A stretch of 64,000 nt of DNA from Hyalella azteca. Taxonomy: Eukaryota > Arthropoda > Malacostraca > Amphipoda > Hyalellidae. The notes under the pieces are model-generated. The model searched no databases. It was not told where the DNA came from and saw nothing but the letters and a program-made list of their open reading frames with translations. This document shows, in pieces, positions 11,511-24,461 of the stretch. Every line of letters begins with the position of its first letter. The first letter of the stretch is position 1. The stretch is taken from assembly GCF_000764305.2 (NCBI RefSeq), contig NW_025941804.1:95006-159005 (forward strand). The letters run 5' to 3'. The translations under genes and the position numbers were made by a program.

Positions 11511-12834
11511 TGCAGTATAAAATTTTCTGGTTTATTGAGCCATTAAGATACGAGTAAATGGCAGACACAAGGCGCCAAGCGTGGACGAATTGACGAAAAA
11601 ATTCCAACAAAACACGTGAGAAGAAAAGTGTCACCTCGACACGGCCAAGTGTCACCTTGATTTTATTTGTGATAAGTAAAAATTATATTAATATAATTTT
11701 AATGACTTTTTTAAAGATAAAATCCATAAGGTTATCCAGATTTGCATTGAGAGGACAGTTCATGCATCGACGCCGATAATGAACCCTGAATTGCAGTTGA
11801 ATTTTGAAGTGTTGAATTTTGCACTTTTGAACTAAATTATTTTAACCCTGTTGTATAGAATTGAATGGTCTATTCAATTTAAGTAAGCTTTATTTTATCA
11901 TCTAAGTATTTTCAATGTGTAGAAGCTACCATTGTACTTACTCTCAGTCTTTATTAATCAACAAAAAGAGATCCACACAAAGCGTTAAATTAATATATTT
12001 ATAATAGCATCTTTCTTATTCTAGTTTACTTATTTCAACCTCTAGTAAAGCAACCTACATCCAACTATTATGTTATAATAATGTTTGTTTCTGAAAGGAG
12101 ATTATTGAGTGTTAGGTGGCGTATTTTCTTCGGTTGTAATTATATAAAAACCTATATTCATTGTACCTTTAAAACTCGTTCATATCTATTTTACTCACTA
12201 TAAGAATTTTTTTATTTGAAAAATGCTTAACATATTCTAAAGTCTTTGATCTATTATCAAAGCGTAAAAAATATAACTATCGTAGAATGCCATCGAATTT
12301 TTGGAACTTTGATATAAACGTCATGTGTCTCGTATTTTATTATTATTATCATCTTATATTAAATCTATTTTACCATTTAACATCACCCGGTGCTAATACA
12401 CTCACCTTTAGTGGCGGCCCAGTTTAAATTATTCTTTAGTTAATTGTTCATGCAGTTTTGTTTCGCCTGCAAAATGAGCCTCGTTTTCAAGTGCGTTTCA
12501 ACCTATACTGTGCATTCGAATGAATTAGTTTTAGTCGCAGATTAGTAATTTCAATACTCACTTAGTTTCGAAAAGTAAGTATTGAGAATTATTTGTCATT
12601 GCAATCATGATGGAGATTTGGTTAAACGAATTGGGATTTACATGCAGGGTAGGACAGGGAAACTTAATTTCATTAAATTTTACAAACTGCCAGTTTTGTA
12701 CGGAGCTGAAGGCCATGCTTCTGATAAGCTTGTTCGCTTATTTTTTGATGTTTTCCGCCACTGACAGAAAAATGTATGGCTGTGAATGTGGATGAGAGAA
12801 CATTTCACGTATGATGTCAACACATACATACTTT
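11511..12834. other. Intergenic DNA, nothing recognised
   Basis: Unique AT-rich sequence without splice-supported coding potential. Small plus-strand frames near 12582-12795 look like chance openings. Confidence 0.4.
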
Positions 12835-12925
12835 TGCAATGAATAATATTGCAATATTATTCATTGCAATAGTATGTATGGTAGAATATTACTATTGCAA
12901 TGAATAATATTGCAATATATTGCAA
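12835..12925. repeat. Nested inverted repeats around ATTGCAATGAATAATATTGC
   Basis: ATTGCAATGAATAATATTGC at 12895 is the near reverse complement of GCAATATTATTCATTGCAAT at 12851, giving hairpin-forming arms within 90 bp. Possibly a small foldback remnant. Confidence 0.6.
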
Positions 12926-13399
12926 ATGTAATATTAAAATTTCAGAAAATAGCCAAAAAAGACCTAAAATGGCCTGATATTTGGGCTGTCACGCATTGCA
13001 GATTTGACTTTTTCTTATGTTTTTTTTTAATACATTGGCAAAAATTGATCTAGCGATCTGTAAGGGAAAATTAAATTTTACCTTCACAAACGCAGTTAAA
13101 GTTTTATAAAGCTGTAAAAACAATTGGTTTATTTTTCGGGTTTTGCACAATTTCAAAGTCTTAGAAAGTAAATTGAAGTATTATTAAAAATCTTAGTAAG
13201 ACAATAAAATTAAATAATTAAAATCTCAGTGAGTAATTTAGAGTGACTTAGAATCTCGTTAATTTAATAAAGACAAACAAAAAATCTCAGTAATTAAATT
13301 AAGGAAGTCGATCTATATCTTGCGCATCGAAATCAAAAATATTTTCACGTTTTAAAGTAAATCGGAGTCTCAGATTTTATAAAACTTCGTCTATGTTCA

Positions 13400-13985
13400 A
13401 CATATAAGTAAAGCTAATATCATATGTCACTAATTCGACATATAAGTAGTAGTACATTATTATTCGTCATTATTAGTTACACACATCAATAGCAGTAATC
13501 AGTATATTATAAGTTCAACTAATAACAGTTGTTATTAACTAAACATATAAGTTGTAGTACTCAGTATATTATAAGTTCAACTATTAACATTTGTTATTAG
13601 TTTAACATATAAGCAGTAATAAACAGTAAATTATTAGTTCAACTAATAAAATTTTTTAGTAGTTCAGCATATAAGTAGAAGAAATCAGTATATTATAAGT
13701 TCAACTATTAACATTTGTTATTAGTTCAACATATAAGTAGTAATAATCAGTAATTATTAGTTCAACTAATAACATTTGTTTTTAGTTCAACATATAAGTA
13801 GTAATAATCAGTAATTATTAGTTCAACTAATAACATTTGTTATTAGTTCAATATATAAGTAGAAGAAATCAGTATATTATAAGTTCAACTAATAAAAAGT
13901 TATTAGTTCAACATATCAATAGAAGTAATCAGTATATTATAAGTTCAACTAATAAAAAGTTATTAGTTCAACATATCAATAGAGC
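13400..13985. repeat. 60-80 bp palindromic tandem repeat
   Basis: About eight units combining AGTTCAACTAATAACATTTG, TTATTAGTTCAACATATAAG and TAGTAATAATCAGTA. AGTTCAACTAAT and ATTAGTTCAAC are partly inverted, so each unit can fold. Confidence 0.85.
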
Positions 13986-15299
13986 TAATAAGTAAATGAA
14001 GCCAAGTGTCCGTTGAGCACAGCTTGCTGCGCGTCCATTGTCATCGCTGGACAAAGGCTAACATTTTTCAAACGTGCACAGGATGTCGGCTTAATATTCA
14101 TGACTCATACGGAATGTTGGTGAAAGTTTTATCTATACATACACCGACCAAAGCCCTATGTTATGTAACTCAAAATGCCTCGTATGCTACAACGAAAATT
14201 AAGAGCACCTTAACTATACACTTTATTTCTCTATTAGAGGAGAGCAGTCCGAACCTGTTTTAACGGGAATTTAAGATATCGAATATGATTAAGTTTGAAA
14301 ATACCATGTACGACGCATTTTAATTCGGTTGAGTAATCCCTGAAAAAAAAGTTTATTGATTTATGTTTTATTTACTTTTGTACTAGAAAATAATTTATAA
14401 ATAATTTACTTGAAATGGCTCTGTCTATTCTTGACGAAGTAAGTCGTAGGCTATAATTTTAAATCTTTATGAGTGATTTCCACCGAATAATTTCTTTTTA
14501 TAATTATTTTCATTCTCTCCTTATTCTTTCTCAATTTTTATCTTGCGTACTTTTCCCCCCAGCTCCTGAAATTTCTCTTTATTAAATTCTCAATCGAAAA
14601 TTCTTTAAAATATTTAATTAGGCACGGCAAACTGCCAACACGGATCGTGAATAGCCAAAACTGGCATATGTACCATCACTTCCACTGTATCTTACTTATC
14701 ATGACAAGTAGTGCGATGTATTTATACAGGTCAAGTACATCTGACCCAAAGTGCGTTTTTTGTATATTATGTGTCTTGTTCATACAGATAAGTAGGAACT
14801 TTGCTGGGCGAGGCTGCCTCAGGTTAAAAGAATGTATCACAAAAAATCCTTACTTCATACTTTTACTAGTAATAAATAACCCTTGTAATTGATCGGAGTG
14901 AATAAAATCAATATTTTCGAATACTTTCATTTGTTACATTATTTAGGGTTGCGATTCTCCAATTTACCCGAAATTTTATTGGAAAGTTAGAATTTATTAA
15001 GGGATTTCGCTTAATATATGCAGATATATTTTCGCAATATTCGTAGCTCAGTGTGTTTAAAATTTTCATAGCAAACTCTTATTACTTCTTACCATATACG
15101 TATACCATTCATGCTCCAGAAAGTCTATTATTCCAACAATCTATTCTGGACATCAAATATTTTAATGGTTTCAGCAAAAAATGAGTCTTAAGTCATCAAG
15201 TTACTACATCTTGAAGTCACTTAATCTTAAAATATCAATACATCAAGTTAATTTTTTTGGCAATACTTGTAGCTTTAATTGACATGACGGTCGCCATGT
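13986..15299. other. Intergenic DNA, nothing recognised
   Basis: Unique sequence. Short plus-strand frames near 14006-14263 and 14647-14892 lack domain, codon or splice support. Confidence 0.4.
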
Positions 15300-15965
15300 A
15301 GAAAAACAGCAACCTTTAAAATTGATTCTAAAGCAACAATAATTAATTCAGGTGAAATGACAGCTGCAACAGTCAAGTATCAAAGTCATAAGCGTCAATA
15401 AATCACCAAAATGGAAATTGGCAACTTTCAAAGTTGATTTTATAGCAAAAATAACGACATTAGTTGCAATGAAAGCTGCAACAGTCAAGTCTCTCGGTCA
15501 ACAATAAATCACCAAGTGAAAAACAGCAACTTTTAAAGTTGATTTTAAAGCAACAATAACATCAGTTGACATAAAAGTCGAATCAGTCGAGTCTCACCGT
15601 CAGCGACGACGATAAGTCACCAACAGGAAAAAGAACTACTTTTAAAGTTGATTTTAAAGCAACAATAACATCAGTTGACATAAAAGTCGAATCAGTCGAG
15701 TCTCACCGTCATAAGTGACAAAAAATCACCAAGTGAAAAAACAGCAACTTTTAAAGTTGATTTTAAAGCAACAATAACATCAGTTGACATAAAAATCGAA
15801 TCAGTCCAGTCTCACCGTCATAAGTGACAAAAAATCACCAAGTGAAAAACAGCAACTTTTAAAGTTGATTTTAAAGCAACAATAACGACATCAGTTGACA
15901 TAAAAGTCGAATCAGTCCAGTCTCACCGCCAGTGACGACGATATGTCACCAACAGGAAAAACAGC
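15300..15965. repeat. About 108-bp tandem repeat, six units
   Basis: Units recur near 15307, 15418, 15525, 15632, 15741 and 15850 with AGCAACTTTTAAAGTTGATT, AAGCAACAATAAC, GTTGACATAAAAGTCGA and GTCTCACCGTCA. The inner four are the most alike. Confidence 0.9.
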
Positions 15966-16189
15966 AACAAATCAAGCTGACCTATAGCTTGCTTATCTGC
16001 TGCTGACGCAAGGCCAATTGTAAAGACAAGTGGACTGTATGGACTTAAAGCTTCCTTGAAACTTTGAACGCTTCAAATGATGTAGGTAATTAAAATACTT
16101 TAATCACTTTATATACTTTATATTTTAAGTTATTTAGTGTTCAAGAATGTCATAACATCGAGAACTTTAAAGACAACTTATTTTCTCAT

Positions 16190-16415
16190 TAAGCATAACT
16201 CATTCACTTATTAAACACAGTTCATTCACTCATCAAAGGTAACTAACTCACTCACTAAACAAAACCCTTTCACTCATTAAACACAATCTAACCCACTCAT
16301 TAAACATAAGTCATTAATTCATTAAACGCAACTCATTCACTTATTAAACACGTCATTCATTCATTAAACGCGACTCATTCACTCATTAAACACAACTTAT
16401 TCACTCTTTAAGCAC
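16190..16415. repeat. About 22-bp tandem repeat (CATTCACTCATTAAACACAA)
   Basis: Roughly ten units of CATTCACTCATTAAACACAA and CT with moderate divergence. Confidence 0.85.
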
Positions 16416-16427
16416 TCATTAAGTTTG

Positions 16428-16505
16428 TTCTAAGACGGTCACTAAGCACACTCATTAAGTGTGCTTAAAGAGGTTCGTTAAGCACACTCATTAAGTGTGC
16501 TTCGT
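16428..16505. repeat. Two hairpins AAGCACACT/AGTGTGCTT
   Basis: Two adjacent perfect 9-bp inverted repeats with a CATTA loop follow the 22-bp array, separated by AAAGAGGTTCGTT. They share the CATTAA core of that array, so they may have grown from its end. Confidence 0.75.
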
Positions 16506-18270
16506 TAAGTTGGCGCGCCATGTTTAGATTTTAACCAATTAACAAATCGCTAGAGACATTCTGTTGTCACCACAGATTTTACGCTAACTTATTTGCAGGT
16601 GTCACTTAAGTTATTTAAATGAACCGTTAAAATTATTTATATTAAAAGAACGCACACGAGGTCATTATGATTTTATGAGGTAATTTTCAGTTTTCAAAAT
16701 CAAATCTTAAAAATATCTTGATTATGCAGGGTTTTGCTTCGAAAATAATGTTTCATTTTTGCACAAGGTTTTTTATGGGTGATTTCCTTACATTTTCTAA
16801 ATTTCTGATGGATGAACAAAATTTTACTTGAAGTTTTTTATTGGTAGCCACGTTTATGATTGATATAAATCAGCGTATTGTGAAATTCTTGTAAGTAGTA
16901 CATTTTTCAAATGAAACAAATAACTGCAATAAATTAAATAATTTATTCACATTTTCTGAGATAAAAAAATTAAATTAAAACCCGCATGAAATTTCGTTGC
17001 GGTGACGTCATCGACTTTTCAGACGCAGGAAAAATTCAGCAAAAAAGTCTAACCATGTTGAGCAAGTTTTAAGTCAACTAAATATTTATAATCAATTATT
17101 TAATACAGTATATGAAGCTTATAGTTTAACCTAATGTGAGTAGGAAAGGAATTAAAAATGTTGTAACCTACTCATTGAAGCTTGTTGACCTCTTTGCCTT
17201 CTGGGAACCCACATTTTTATTTTATTTTGGTTCTTTACCATTAAAAAGTATAATAAATCACTGTGTTATATTTGTTCATGTACCAGTAAATTAATCGTAA
17301 TTCATACAAATATTTTCTTTTGATTTTGGCATACTCTGCGTACGTATTGTTTACAAGCAATGAATATAATTTATTAAATGCTACAACCAATTTATACTGG
17401 ACAGTACAAAACGAGTGACTATTACTACTAAAAAATATAATAAATTACCTTATATTAAAATCGATATGCTCTGAATAATTAAAAAAACTGTTTCTTCGCC
17501 AGTTCACGAATTTTAAAGCTGAAGTGAAACACATTGACCTAGAACGGCATTTCCTTCTTCCTAAGGCAAATGCCATATTATTGAATTTCCATCATGACTT
17601 TTTGCCTTCATCCTTAATGAGACTTCCTTAATGAGAGTCTAAAGTGACCCTGATACGTCGTACGTCTTTTGTTTTTAGAGCCTCCGCTTTCATATGAGAG
17701 CGTGTTGCCTTTCTATAGTTCGTATTGGCTATCATAGTTCCTATAGAGCAATATATTGGCCTTATCTATGCGATGCCATATAAGGCTGTTATCTTGAGCT
17801 GTTATCGGAACAGTGGTTTATAGGATCCCTGATGTCAACTCTCATTTACGCCGCTAATAAGTCCAGTAAAATAAGAAAAAGTGAGAGGAATTTTGAAACT
17901 AGGAAACTGTTTTATCACAACATTGACTTGAATTAAATAAAAATTGAAATTTATTTGAATTCAAAAAATAAAATGAAATAATTTAAAGAATTATAATTTA
18001 TTAAATGAAAATTTTAAACGTAATCAAATTAAAAAAAGAATTAAATTTAAACATAAAAAAAGGAAATTATTAATTTTAATTAATTAAATTATGAAATTGA
18101 CAATTTATAAAATCAATTAATTGAAAAAATTAAATGAAAAACAGTTTCTGGTTCATACAAAGGACGCTGATTAAATTTCATTTTATGCAAGCATCCTTCG
18201 CATTAACTAGACATGTATAATTTGATTAAACTTGTATAATCAGAAAAATAAAAATCGGATCTAATTATAT
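16506..18270. other. Intergenic DNA, nothing recognised
   Basis: AT-rich unique sequence including a very A/T-biased patch at 17930-18140. No gene or repeat array recognised. Confidence 0.4.
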
Positions 18271-18400
18271 AATTCAATGTAAAATGTAGATAAAAAGAGA
18301 AAAATGATTTTTCAGGAAATGAAAAAGCTGCGAATATTTTTTATGCAATTTAATTAGGTTCGCGGCCTTTCAGGCTCTTAGAGAACAATCATATCAAAAA
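18271..18400. repeat. Dispersed direct duplicate, copy 1 (about 125 bp)
   Basis: Matches 19756-19880 closely: TTCAATGTAAAATGTAGATA, GAAATGAAAAAGCTGCGAAT, TTAGGTTCGCGGC and CAGGCTCTTAGAGAACAATC in the same order. Origin unknown. Confidence 0.85.
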
Positions 18401-18704
18401 TATACGTTTTAAGCTTAATTCTATCTAGGAAAATATTAATTAATTTTACACTCCCCGAGGGCAAAATAAAAGCGTACCTTTTAAACCCAAATATTGTGCA
18501 TCTGAACTATCATAAGGTAGATAATATGGAGTATTATCAATCCATAGCATAGATCATATTTTTTAATATTTAACTTAATTTATTCAATATTTAATTCAAC
18601 ATTATTACCTAATAAAGATTAACATTTAGGTATGGGCAGTTAACGAAACTGCAACACTTTACTCGACTATACGCATAAATAGCGTACAGTCTGGCACGCA
18701 CCAT

Positions 18705-18849
18705 GGGCCATACTTTCAAAACTCGCTAAGTTAACGTAATTACTTACGCTCTATTTTCTTGTCTATGATTGGTGGATTTTGCTTGAAAGGCCGTCAATGA
18801 TTGGCTGATGAACTTACGATCTCTTACCTTTTTTTGAAAGTATGGACCC
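18705..18849 (+). mobile_element. 145-bp inverted-repeat element (MITE), copy 1
   Basis: Termini GGGCCATACTTTCAAA and TTTGAAAGTATGGACCC are inverted repeats. The interior carries TTGTCTATGATTGGTGG and GTCAATGATTGGCTGATG. Near-identical copies lie at 47180 and, inverted, at 56538. No coding capacity, so it would depend on another element's transposase. Confidence 0.85.
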
Positions 18850-18879
18850 AGAACAACAAGATTAAGATCAATCATTCCT

Positions 18880-18975
18880 TGAATCGCATGGCAAGATCAA
18901 CAAGATTGAGATCGATCATTCCTCAGATCCAAGGACAAGATAAACAAGATCTGGCTCGATCATTCCCTAAGTCGC
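18880..18975. repeat. About 37-bp tandem repeat, three diverged units
   Basis: Units of AACAAGATTGAGATCGATCA and TTCC with CAAG spacers begin at the edge of the inverted-repeat element. Confidence 0.7.
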
Positions 18976-19755
18976 GTGCTTAACAAGCCGTGATAAATCA
19001 AGCTTCAGATTTGGTATCGAGAACCAAATTTATGAGGCGACGAATGCTCGTTGCAGTTGTTCTTTGCGACCGGGTTAGTTTTGCGATCACAAAACATAGT
19101 TAGATTAAATTTAATCATATAAAGTCACAATGAATCAGTTAATTTAAATTAATTTTGTGTTTGAACTACTCAACCTCACTTGATTATTATGTAAAACCAA
19201 CTGGTTTTCCGGCAGTGAAAATACTGGAAACAATTTTTTTAGCAAGATTGACAACGATCAATATAAGATACACATGCATTGAATAAATCGGTGTGAATTT
19301 TATTAAACTCTTCAGACCAGTTATATTTTTAATAAGTAATTAATATTTTTAAAGTAAAGCAGAATTAAAACTGCGAGCATTGTGACAAATGAACTCATCT
19401 TAGAATCAATAAATGTTCCAAGATCAAATGTGACGTTCACTTTCATGACCCAGACCTGTATTTCCATTTACGACTTAAAATTAAATTTAAACTAAAACAC
19501 CCAAATTCTTTATTATCCAAAAATATTGTATATTTTCAACATAAAATCAATGCTTATGCTAAACCCGGTGCATGCGAATTTAGCCACCTTCAGAATTGTT
19601 CAATATAACAAATAGACAAGCAATATAACAAATAGACAAGCCGACCAAACTCGTGCTGATCTAGATGCTGATCTGATCGAAGTAAACAACTGGGGGTTGT
19701 GATCGGGGCATTCACTCTAAATTCGGCATCGGTTGTCCATTACTGTAAATGTATA
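18976..19755. other. Intergenic DNA
   Basis: Unique sequence except for a short tandem duplication (CAATATAACAAATAGACAAG) at about 19601-19639. No gene seen. Confidence 0.4.
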
Positions 19756-19882
19756 ATTCAATGTAAAATGTAGATAAATGGAGAAAAATGATTTTTTAGG
19801 AAATGAAAAAGCTGCGAATACTTTTTATGCAATTAAATTAGGTTCGCGGCATTTCAGGCTCTTAGAGAACAATCATAACGAA
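19756..19882. repeat. Dispersed direct duplicate, copy 2
   Basis: Second copy of the 125-bp segment at 18271; about 90 percent alike by eye. It ends where the next tandem array starts. Confidence 0.85.
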
Positions 19883-19894
19883 TCTACATTCGAA

Positions 19895-20240
19895 CATCAT
19901 GAAAGCGGTATTCACGTTTGTCCATTACTCTAAATGTGGAATCAACATTCCATCATTATGGAATTTATATTTAATTTCTCTAAATGTGGAATCTACATTC
20001 CTTCATTATGGAATTTATATTTCATTTCTCTAAATGTGGATTATATGCATTAGAACATTATGAAAGCAGCATTTACATTTCATTTCTCTCAACGTGGAAT
20101 TTACATTCCATCATTATGAAAAGGGTATTTACGTTTCATTACTCTAAATGTGAAATCTACATTTAATCATTATGAAAGCGGTATTTACATTTCATTACTC
20201 TCAATGTGGAATTTACATTCCATCATTAGGAATGTAGAAT
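19895..20240. repeat. About 58-bp tandem repeat (TCTAAATGTGGAATCTACAT)
   Basis: About six units with TCTAAATGTGGAATCTACAT, TCCATCATTATGGAA and TTATATTTCATT. Inverted pieces (ATTCCA/TGGAAT) lie within each unit. Confidence 0.88.
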
Positions 20241-20599
20241 CTGCATGACGTCACTTAAAATTTGATAAAAACATTCCATTGCTATATTTAGTCTCGCTGC
20301 TTAAGTCTCAACTACGTTAATAATTACACATGTTAGCATTATGATAGCACTTCACTACTAAATAATAATGAATATTCCACTAACTATCAAATGGTGAACA
20401 ACAGTGAGAATATTATTTCTCGCGTATATTAGTTTGTTGTGAGAATGTAGCAGGCGAGTTGATATCTAACAGTTATAAAAGAAATGTAAGACATTATTTA
20501 TTAATAGCATTGTTTTAAAACATGCAGATAATTATGCTTTTAAAACCTAAAAGTCTCATTGGATCCTTAGTAATCGCAAGGTTAAGGTGTTTTCATTAA

Positions 20600-20740
20600 T
20601 AAATGCAACAAGACGTGGCCGTTTTTATTGATCATTACCTGTTGGACGTTCAAGTCTCCATTCATCGTTACCAAGAAGACGTTGCAGCTACGGTGGATCA
20701 TTACCTGTTGGACGTTGAAGTCTCTTTTCTATCGTGTCTA
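20600..20740. repeat. 33-bp minisatellite family, reverse orientation
   Basis: TGATCATTACCTGTTGGACG, TTCAAGTCTCCATTCATCGT and a second TGGATCATTACCTGTTGGAC are the reverse complement of the unit at 1990-2410. About three units are present. Confidence 0.75.
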
Positions 20741-23700
20741 CAGAAATTTGCAACTTCAAAATATCATTACCCTCATCAGACTGCTCATTGAACATCTAAA
20801 TAATGAACAATCAATAAATGATTCACTTTTAAAGTTTTATAATTTTTATCTGAAGAAAATCTGTGATTAGACCAAGGAAAAGCGTGGCATTAATTTGTGG
20901 CTGATCTTAAAGATATTTGCTGAGTAGAATGGGATCAAATGTCGTGGATTATGGGCCGACAATACATGATAGTGACCATATTTTAAGCTGCAACATGAGC
21001 AGGTCTTTCTCGATGTATTTTACGCCTTTATTCAAGATGAATTCTAATCCTGCAGGCGTGAACGATGAGTAATGCGGGAACTTTCATCGAGATCCTGAAG
21101 GAAACGAAGGACAGTTACCAAGACTGATGGGACTCACACTTGATGGCTGAAGGTTAGGACTGGGTGGACATGAAACTTTTGAGACTTGTGGCATGTGGAT
21201 ATGTTGATGTTTGCTATAATAATTCACGGTAAGGTATCTAGTAAAAGAAATTTTTCTATCGGTATTGCTTAAAGATTCATGCTATCGCATATTTAATTTA
21301 CGTTTTTTAATTTTTTCGACAATATAGCTGACTTAATGACTTTGAATAAGAGAATATAAATCATCTTTGAGAATTGCAATGTGATGGAGAGTGGACACTC
21401 AATGTGCAAGACGTGAATGGATGATGGACAGCCAGAAAAAATAATAAATTCTAGTAAACTTAAATTATTTCCAATAGTTTCAACTAATTGGACATAGCCG
21501 ATGGTCAAAGGTAATTTCTATAAGGATTTGAATAAAAAAGGATTAGTAAGGAAGTAAGATTGGTAGTACGGATTTGAATAAAGAACGACGTTTTTCTGCT
21601 CTGTAGATATTCAAATTAGAATTTGTGAGTATTTGGCAAGAAACATAAATTTTCAAAAAGAATCGACCCCTTTAAAATTGTGTTCGATTTGAAAGGCCAA
21701 GTGTGAGAATTGAAGGGGCGCACCTATAGAGCTGAAGTATTGTTGGCGGACTGGTCTGAGGGTGGAGTGAAAGGTGGATGTTTTGAATACCACTTGAAGA
21801 CCAGCGACATTTGTTTCTGTTATTTGTAGTCTTTTCTCTGAAGATCGGGTAGTGTCACCAGACTTACTCTGGACCCTCTCAAATTATTGTTTAACCTTTT
21901 GATCTAGGCAATTGTTGGTTACCCTTTTGATCCTGGCTCAATGTAGGTCAACTTTGTATAAGGTGCGGCTACTTGAGATATCAGGAAATAACAGAGTTGG
22001 TATCTTTATATGAATAATAATCAAAGGAGCACTATGAAATGCTCTCATATAAAAAGTCAGGCTTTAAAGATTATTAAAGTTGAAACTTTTTTCACCGTTT
22101 TTTTGGGATTGAATTGAAATATGGACAAAAATTATAATGCAAAACTGTTATCTGTGGTTCAATTGAAAAATGGACATGAATTATAATGCAAAACTGGTGA
22201 AAAGTTTGACGTTTTTAAATAATTTTTTGTGAAATTTTCTTGATGAATAAATTTTTCGGGAAACAAAGGACATTTTCGTGAATTTTTATGTTTAGTGAAG
22301 CTTTAATGCGAAAAAGGAATCACTTCTGTAAATTTTACTTATTTTATTTCAATTTCATATATTATTTTATTATTTCACTTCACGTATTTCAAAGCTGAAA
22401 TGACTACATTCGCACTAACTAAAACAACATCAGTGATACCTTTCCTATCAATAAACGTGATGAATAAACTTTAACTGCAGTAATTTGAAGAAGTATAATC
22501 AATAAAGCAAGTTATGTTGCATTCCCATCATCAAAAAATAGCGAATATCCCACTGATAACCCACGGTAATTCTCCGTATTAATTTTGATTATTTTCCGTA
22601 TGATTTTGAAGCTATGGAATTTTATGCAATTTCAAGTTGTGGTTCTTGCATGTGCCTGTTATTACATTTTGTGTCCTTAATAACATAATAATGGTTAAAT
22701 TCGTAATGATGGTTTCATAGGAGTTGAAAGAATCATACGAGTACTGAAATAATGTTCTATGTTTTAAAAAATTTTCCAGCTTCATGGTTATTTTCAAGGG
22801 CGTCATTTATGTTGGTGATCTTTGTAGACGAAAAAGGTTCAATTTATCAGTTTTAAGATTACTTTTAAACTTGTGCTTGACGCTCATCTCTACAAGAATA
22901 ATGAATGATATTTGATTTATTTTAATTTGTAAATATCCAATTACTTGATAAAATGAAAATTCTGAATATTATTCTTTTAAATTCGCAGCGTAATCAGCAA
23001 CCACTAATGTTGCGAAAATAAATAGACGAAAGCTAAGCCGGCGATATTATTCTTTATTTACCAGTCTTGATATCATATAATCAGTTTCATCGATTAACAT
23101 CTTTACGGATTTGTTAAGTTACTCATATCATGTTGATAAAATTTATGCTGTTATTATAAGCCTTGCATGTTGATATAATATTTTTCATGCGTTGTTTTTG
23201 ATGCTATTTTTTATTAATCATCTAATGTTTCAATGAAATTAAACAATTTCATGCAGTGATGCCATTCCCGGAGAAATATTGCAATTTCCCTATGCGTTTA
23301 AGAATGCTGTGACATTATCTATAAATTATTAGTATAAGGTTATAGGCTCTAATGAGATGTGATTTGGATTTCTTTACTAATTCAACTCGTTTCCTAAAAT
23401 GAAACTTTCCCTTTCTAGTTTACAAAATTCAAAATTTATTTATTAAGTTAGACTGAGTTTGGCGTTTCAATCTGAATACTTTATTTTTTACATACAGTGG
23501 TGCTATTCGGCAGCCAATAAAAATTATAAGATTTTTCCAGAAATAATTTGTACAAAAAGTTGTTATTTTCGGCATATGAATATGCGACTTCAGTATTTGG
23601 AAATGAATAAGATGCGATTAAAGAAAAGAAAAAAAAGATTATTCAATAAAGAAAATGTGTTTCAGCTTAAATTTGATAGGCCAGTTATTTAATATAATAA

Positions 23701-24196
23701 ACTTCATATTCAAATGCAGAAAACCCCTAATAAAGGCCTTATTTTATTAAGGATGCAAATTTTTTAAATTAGAGGATGGGTAATGAAAAACCAACACAAG
23801 TTTGTTCTGTCTGTTGAAAATAAATAAAAATAAATATTTAGGAAACAAGAGATAAGTCATGCATCCGAAATTACAATCAAGGGAGTTTTTTTTATCCATG
23901 TTTTGACTGCTTTAATTCAGCCCCAGTCACGAAATTATTATTACTATCGAATTATTTTGTCCCATTCAGAATTTTGCCTGTTCCGTATAACGGAACTCAA
24001 AATCCTTGCAATGCATCAAATCCTGTTCGAATCCTCGACTGTATTCAAATAATTTCCTTTATTTCTTGTTTTCGTTCGCGTCCTCTGAATTCGAATCTTT
24101 CGATTTGTTCATGTAGCCGTTCAAGTCTTCCGCATACGAATCTCTTATTTTATTCATCATTTATCCGTTCGTATCCTCCGTATTAAAATTTTTCGA
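20741..24196. other. Intergenic DNA between array and gene B 3' end
   Basis: Mostly unique AT-rich sequence. A two-copy repeat (GGACAAAAATTATAATGCAA and relatives) lies at about 22115-22200. From about 23990 TTCG-rich diverged repeats (GTAGCCGTTC, TTCGATTTATTCG) lead into the gene B 3' UTR. No other gene recognised. Confidence 0.4.
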
Positions 24197-24202
24197 TTTA
24201 TT
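24197..24202 (-). terminator. Probable polyadenylation signal of gene B
   Basis: Minus-strand AATAAA in ACGAATAAATCG, about 40 bp after the stop codon. A sensible position for a short 3' UTR, but alternatives further on cannot be excluded. Confidence 0.5.
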
Positions 24203-24242
24203 CGTGTAGCCATTCGCGTCTTCTGTATTCGTATGGATTAAT

Positions 24243-24461
24243 TTATTCGTATCCGACGTAGTCGCCCTTGGACTGTTCGAGGGATCGGTTGGCGTCCTCC
24301 TCGGCAGCCTTAGCGATCTGGTCGAGGACGAACTGAGGGATCTCGAAGGGGAAGGCCGGGGCCACAGGCAGGGCAGCGGACTCTGGCTGGTAACCGGCCG
24401 CGTTAGCGACGAATTTCAGTTCGAAGGGAGTTCCGTCAGGGTGAGTGAAGCTTACGGTTCC
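24243..24461 (-). CDS. Gene B exon 3 (RR domain and C-terminus)
   Basis: Opens GGAACCGTAAGCTTCACTCA directly after acceptor CCCCTCAG in phase 0 and ends GGATACGAATAA. It contains no ATG start, so start-to-stop frame scans miss it. It encodes 72 residues including FELKFVANAAGYQPES and IPQFVLDQIAKAAEEDAN. Confidence 0.92.
   Translation of the reverse strand, partial: GTVSFTHPDGTPFELKFVANAAGYQPESAALPVAPAFPFEIPQFVLDQIAKAAEEDANRSLEQSKGDYVGYE

Noticed and set aside
12582..12795. Two 60-codon plus-strand frames
   Set aside because: Short, overlapping, and in unique AT-rich DNA without promoter or splice context.
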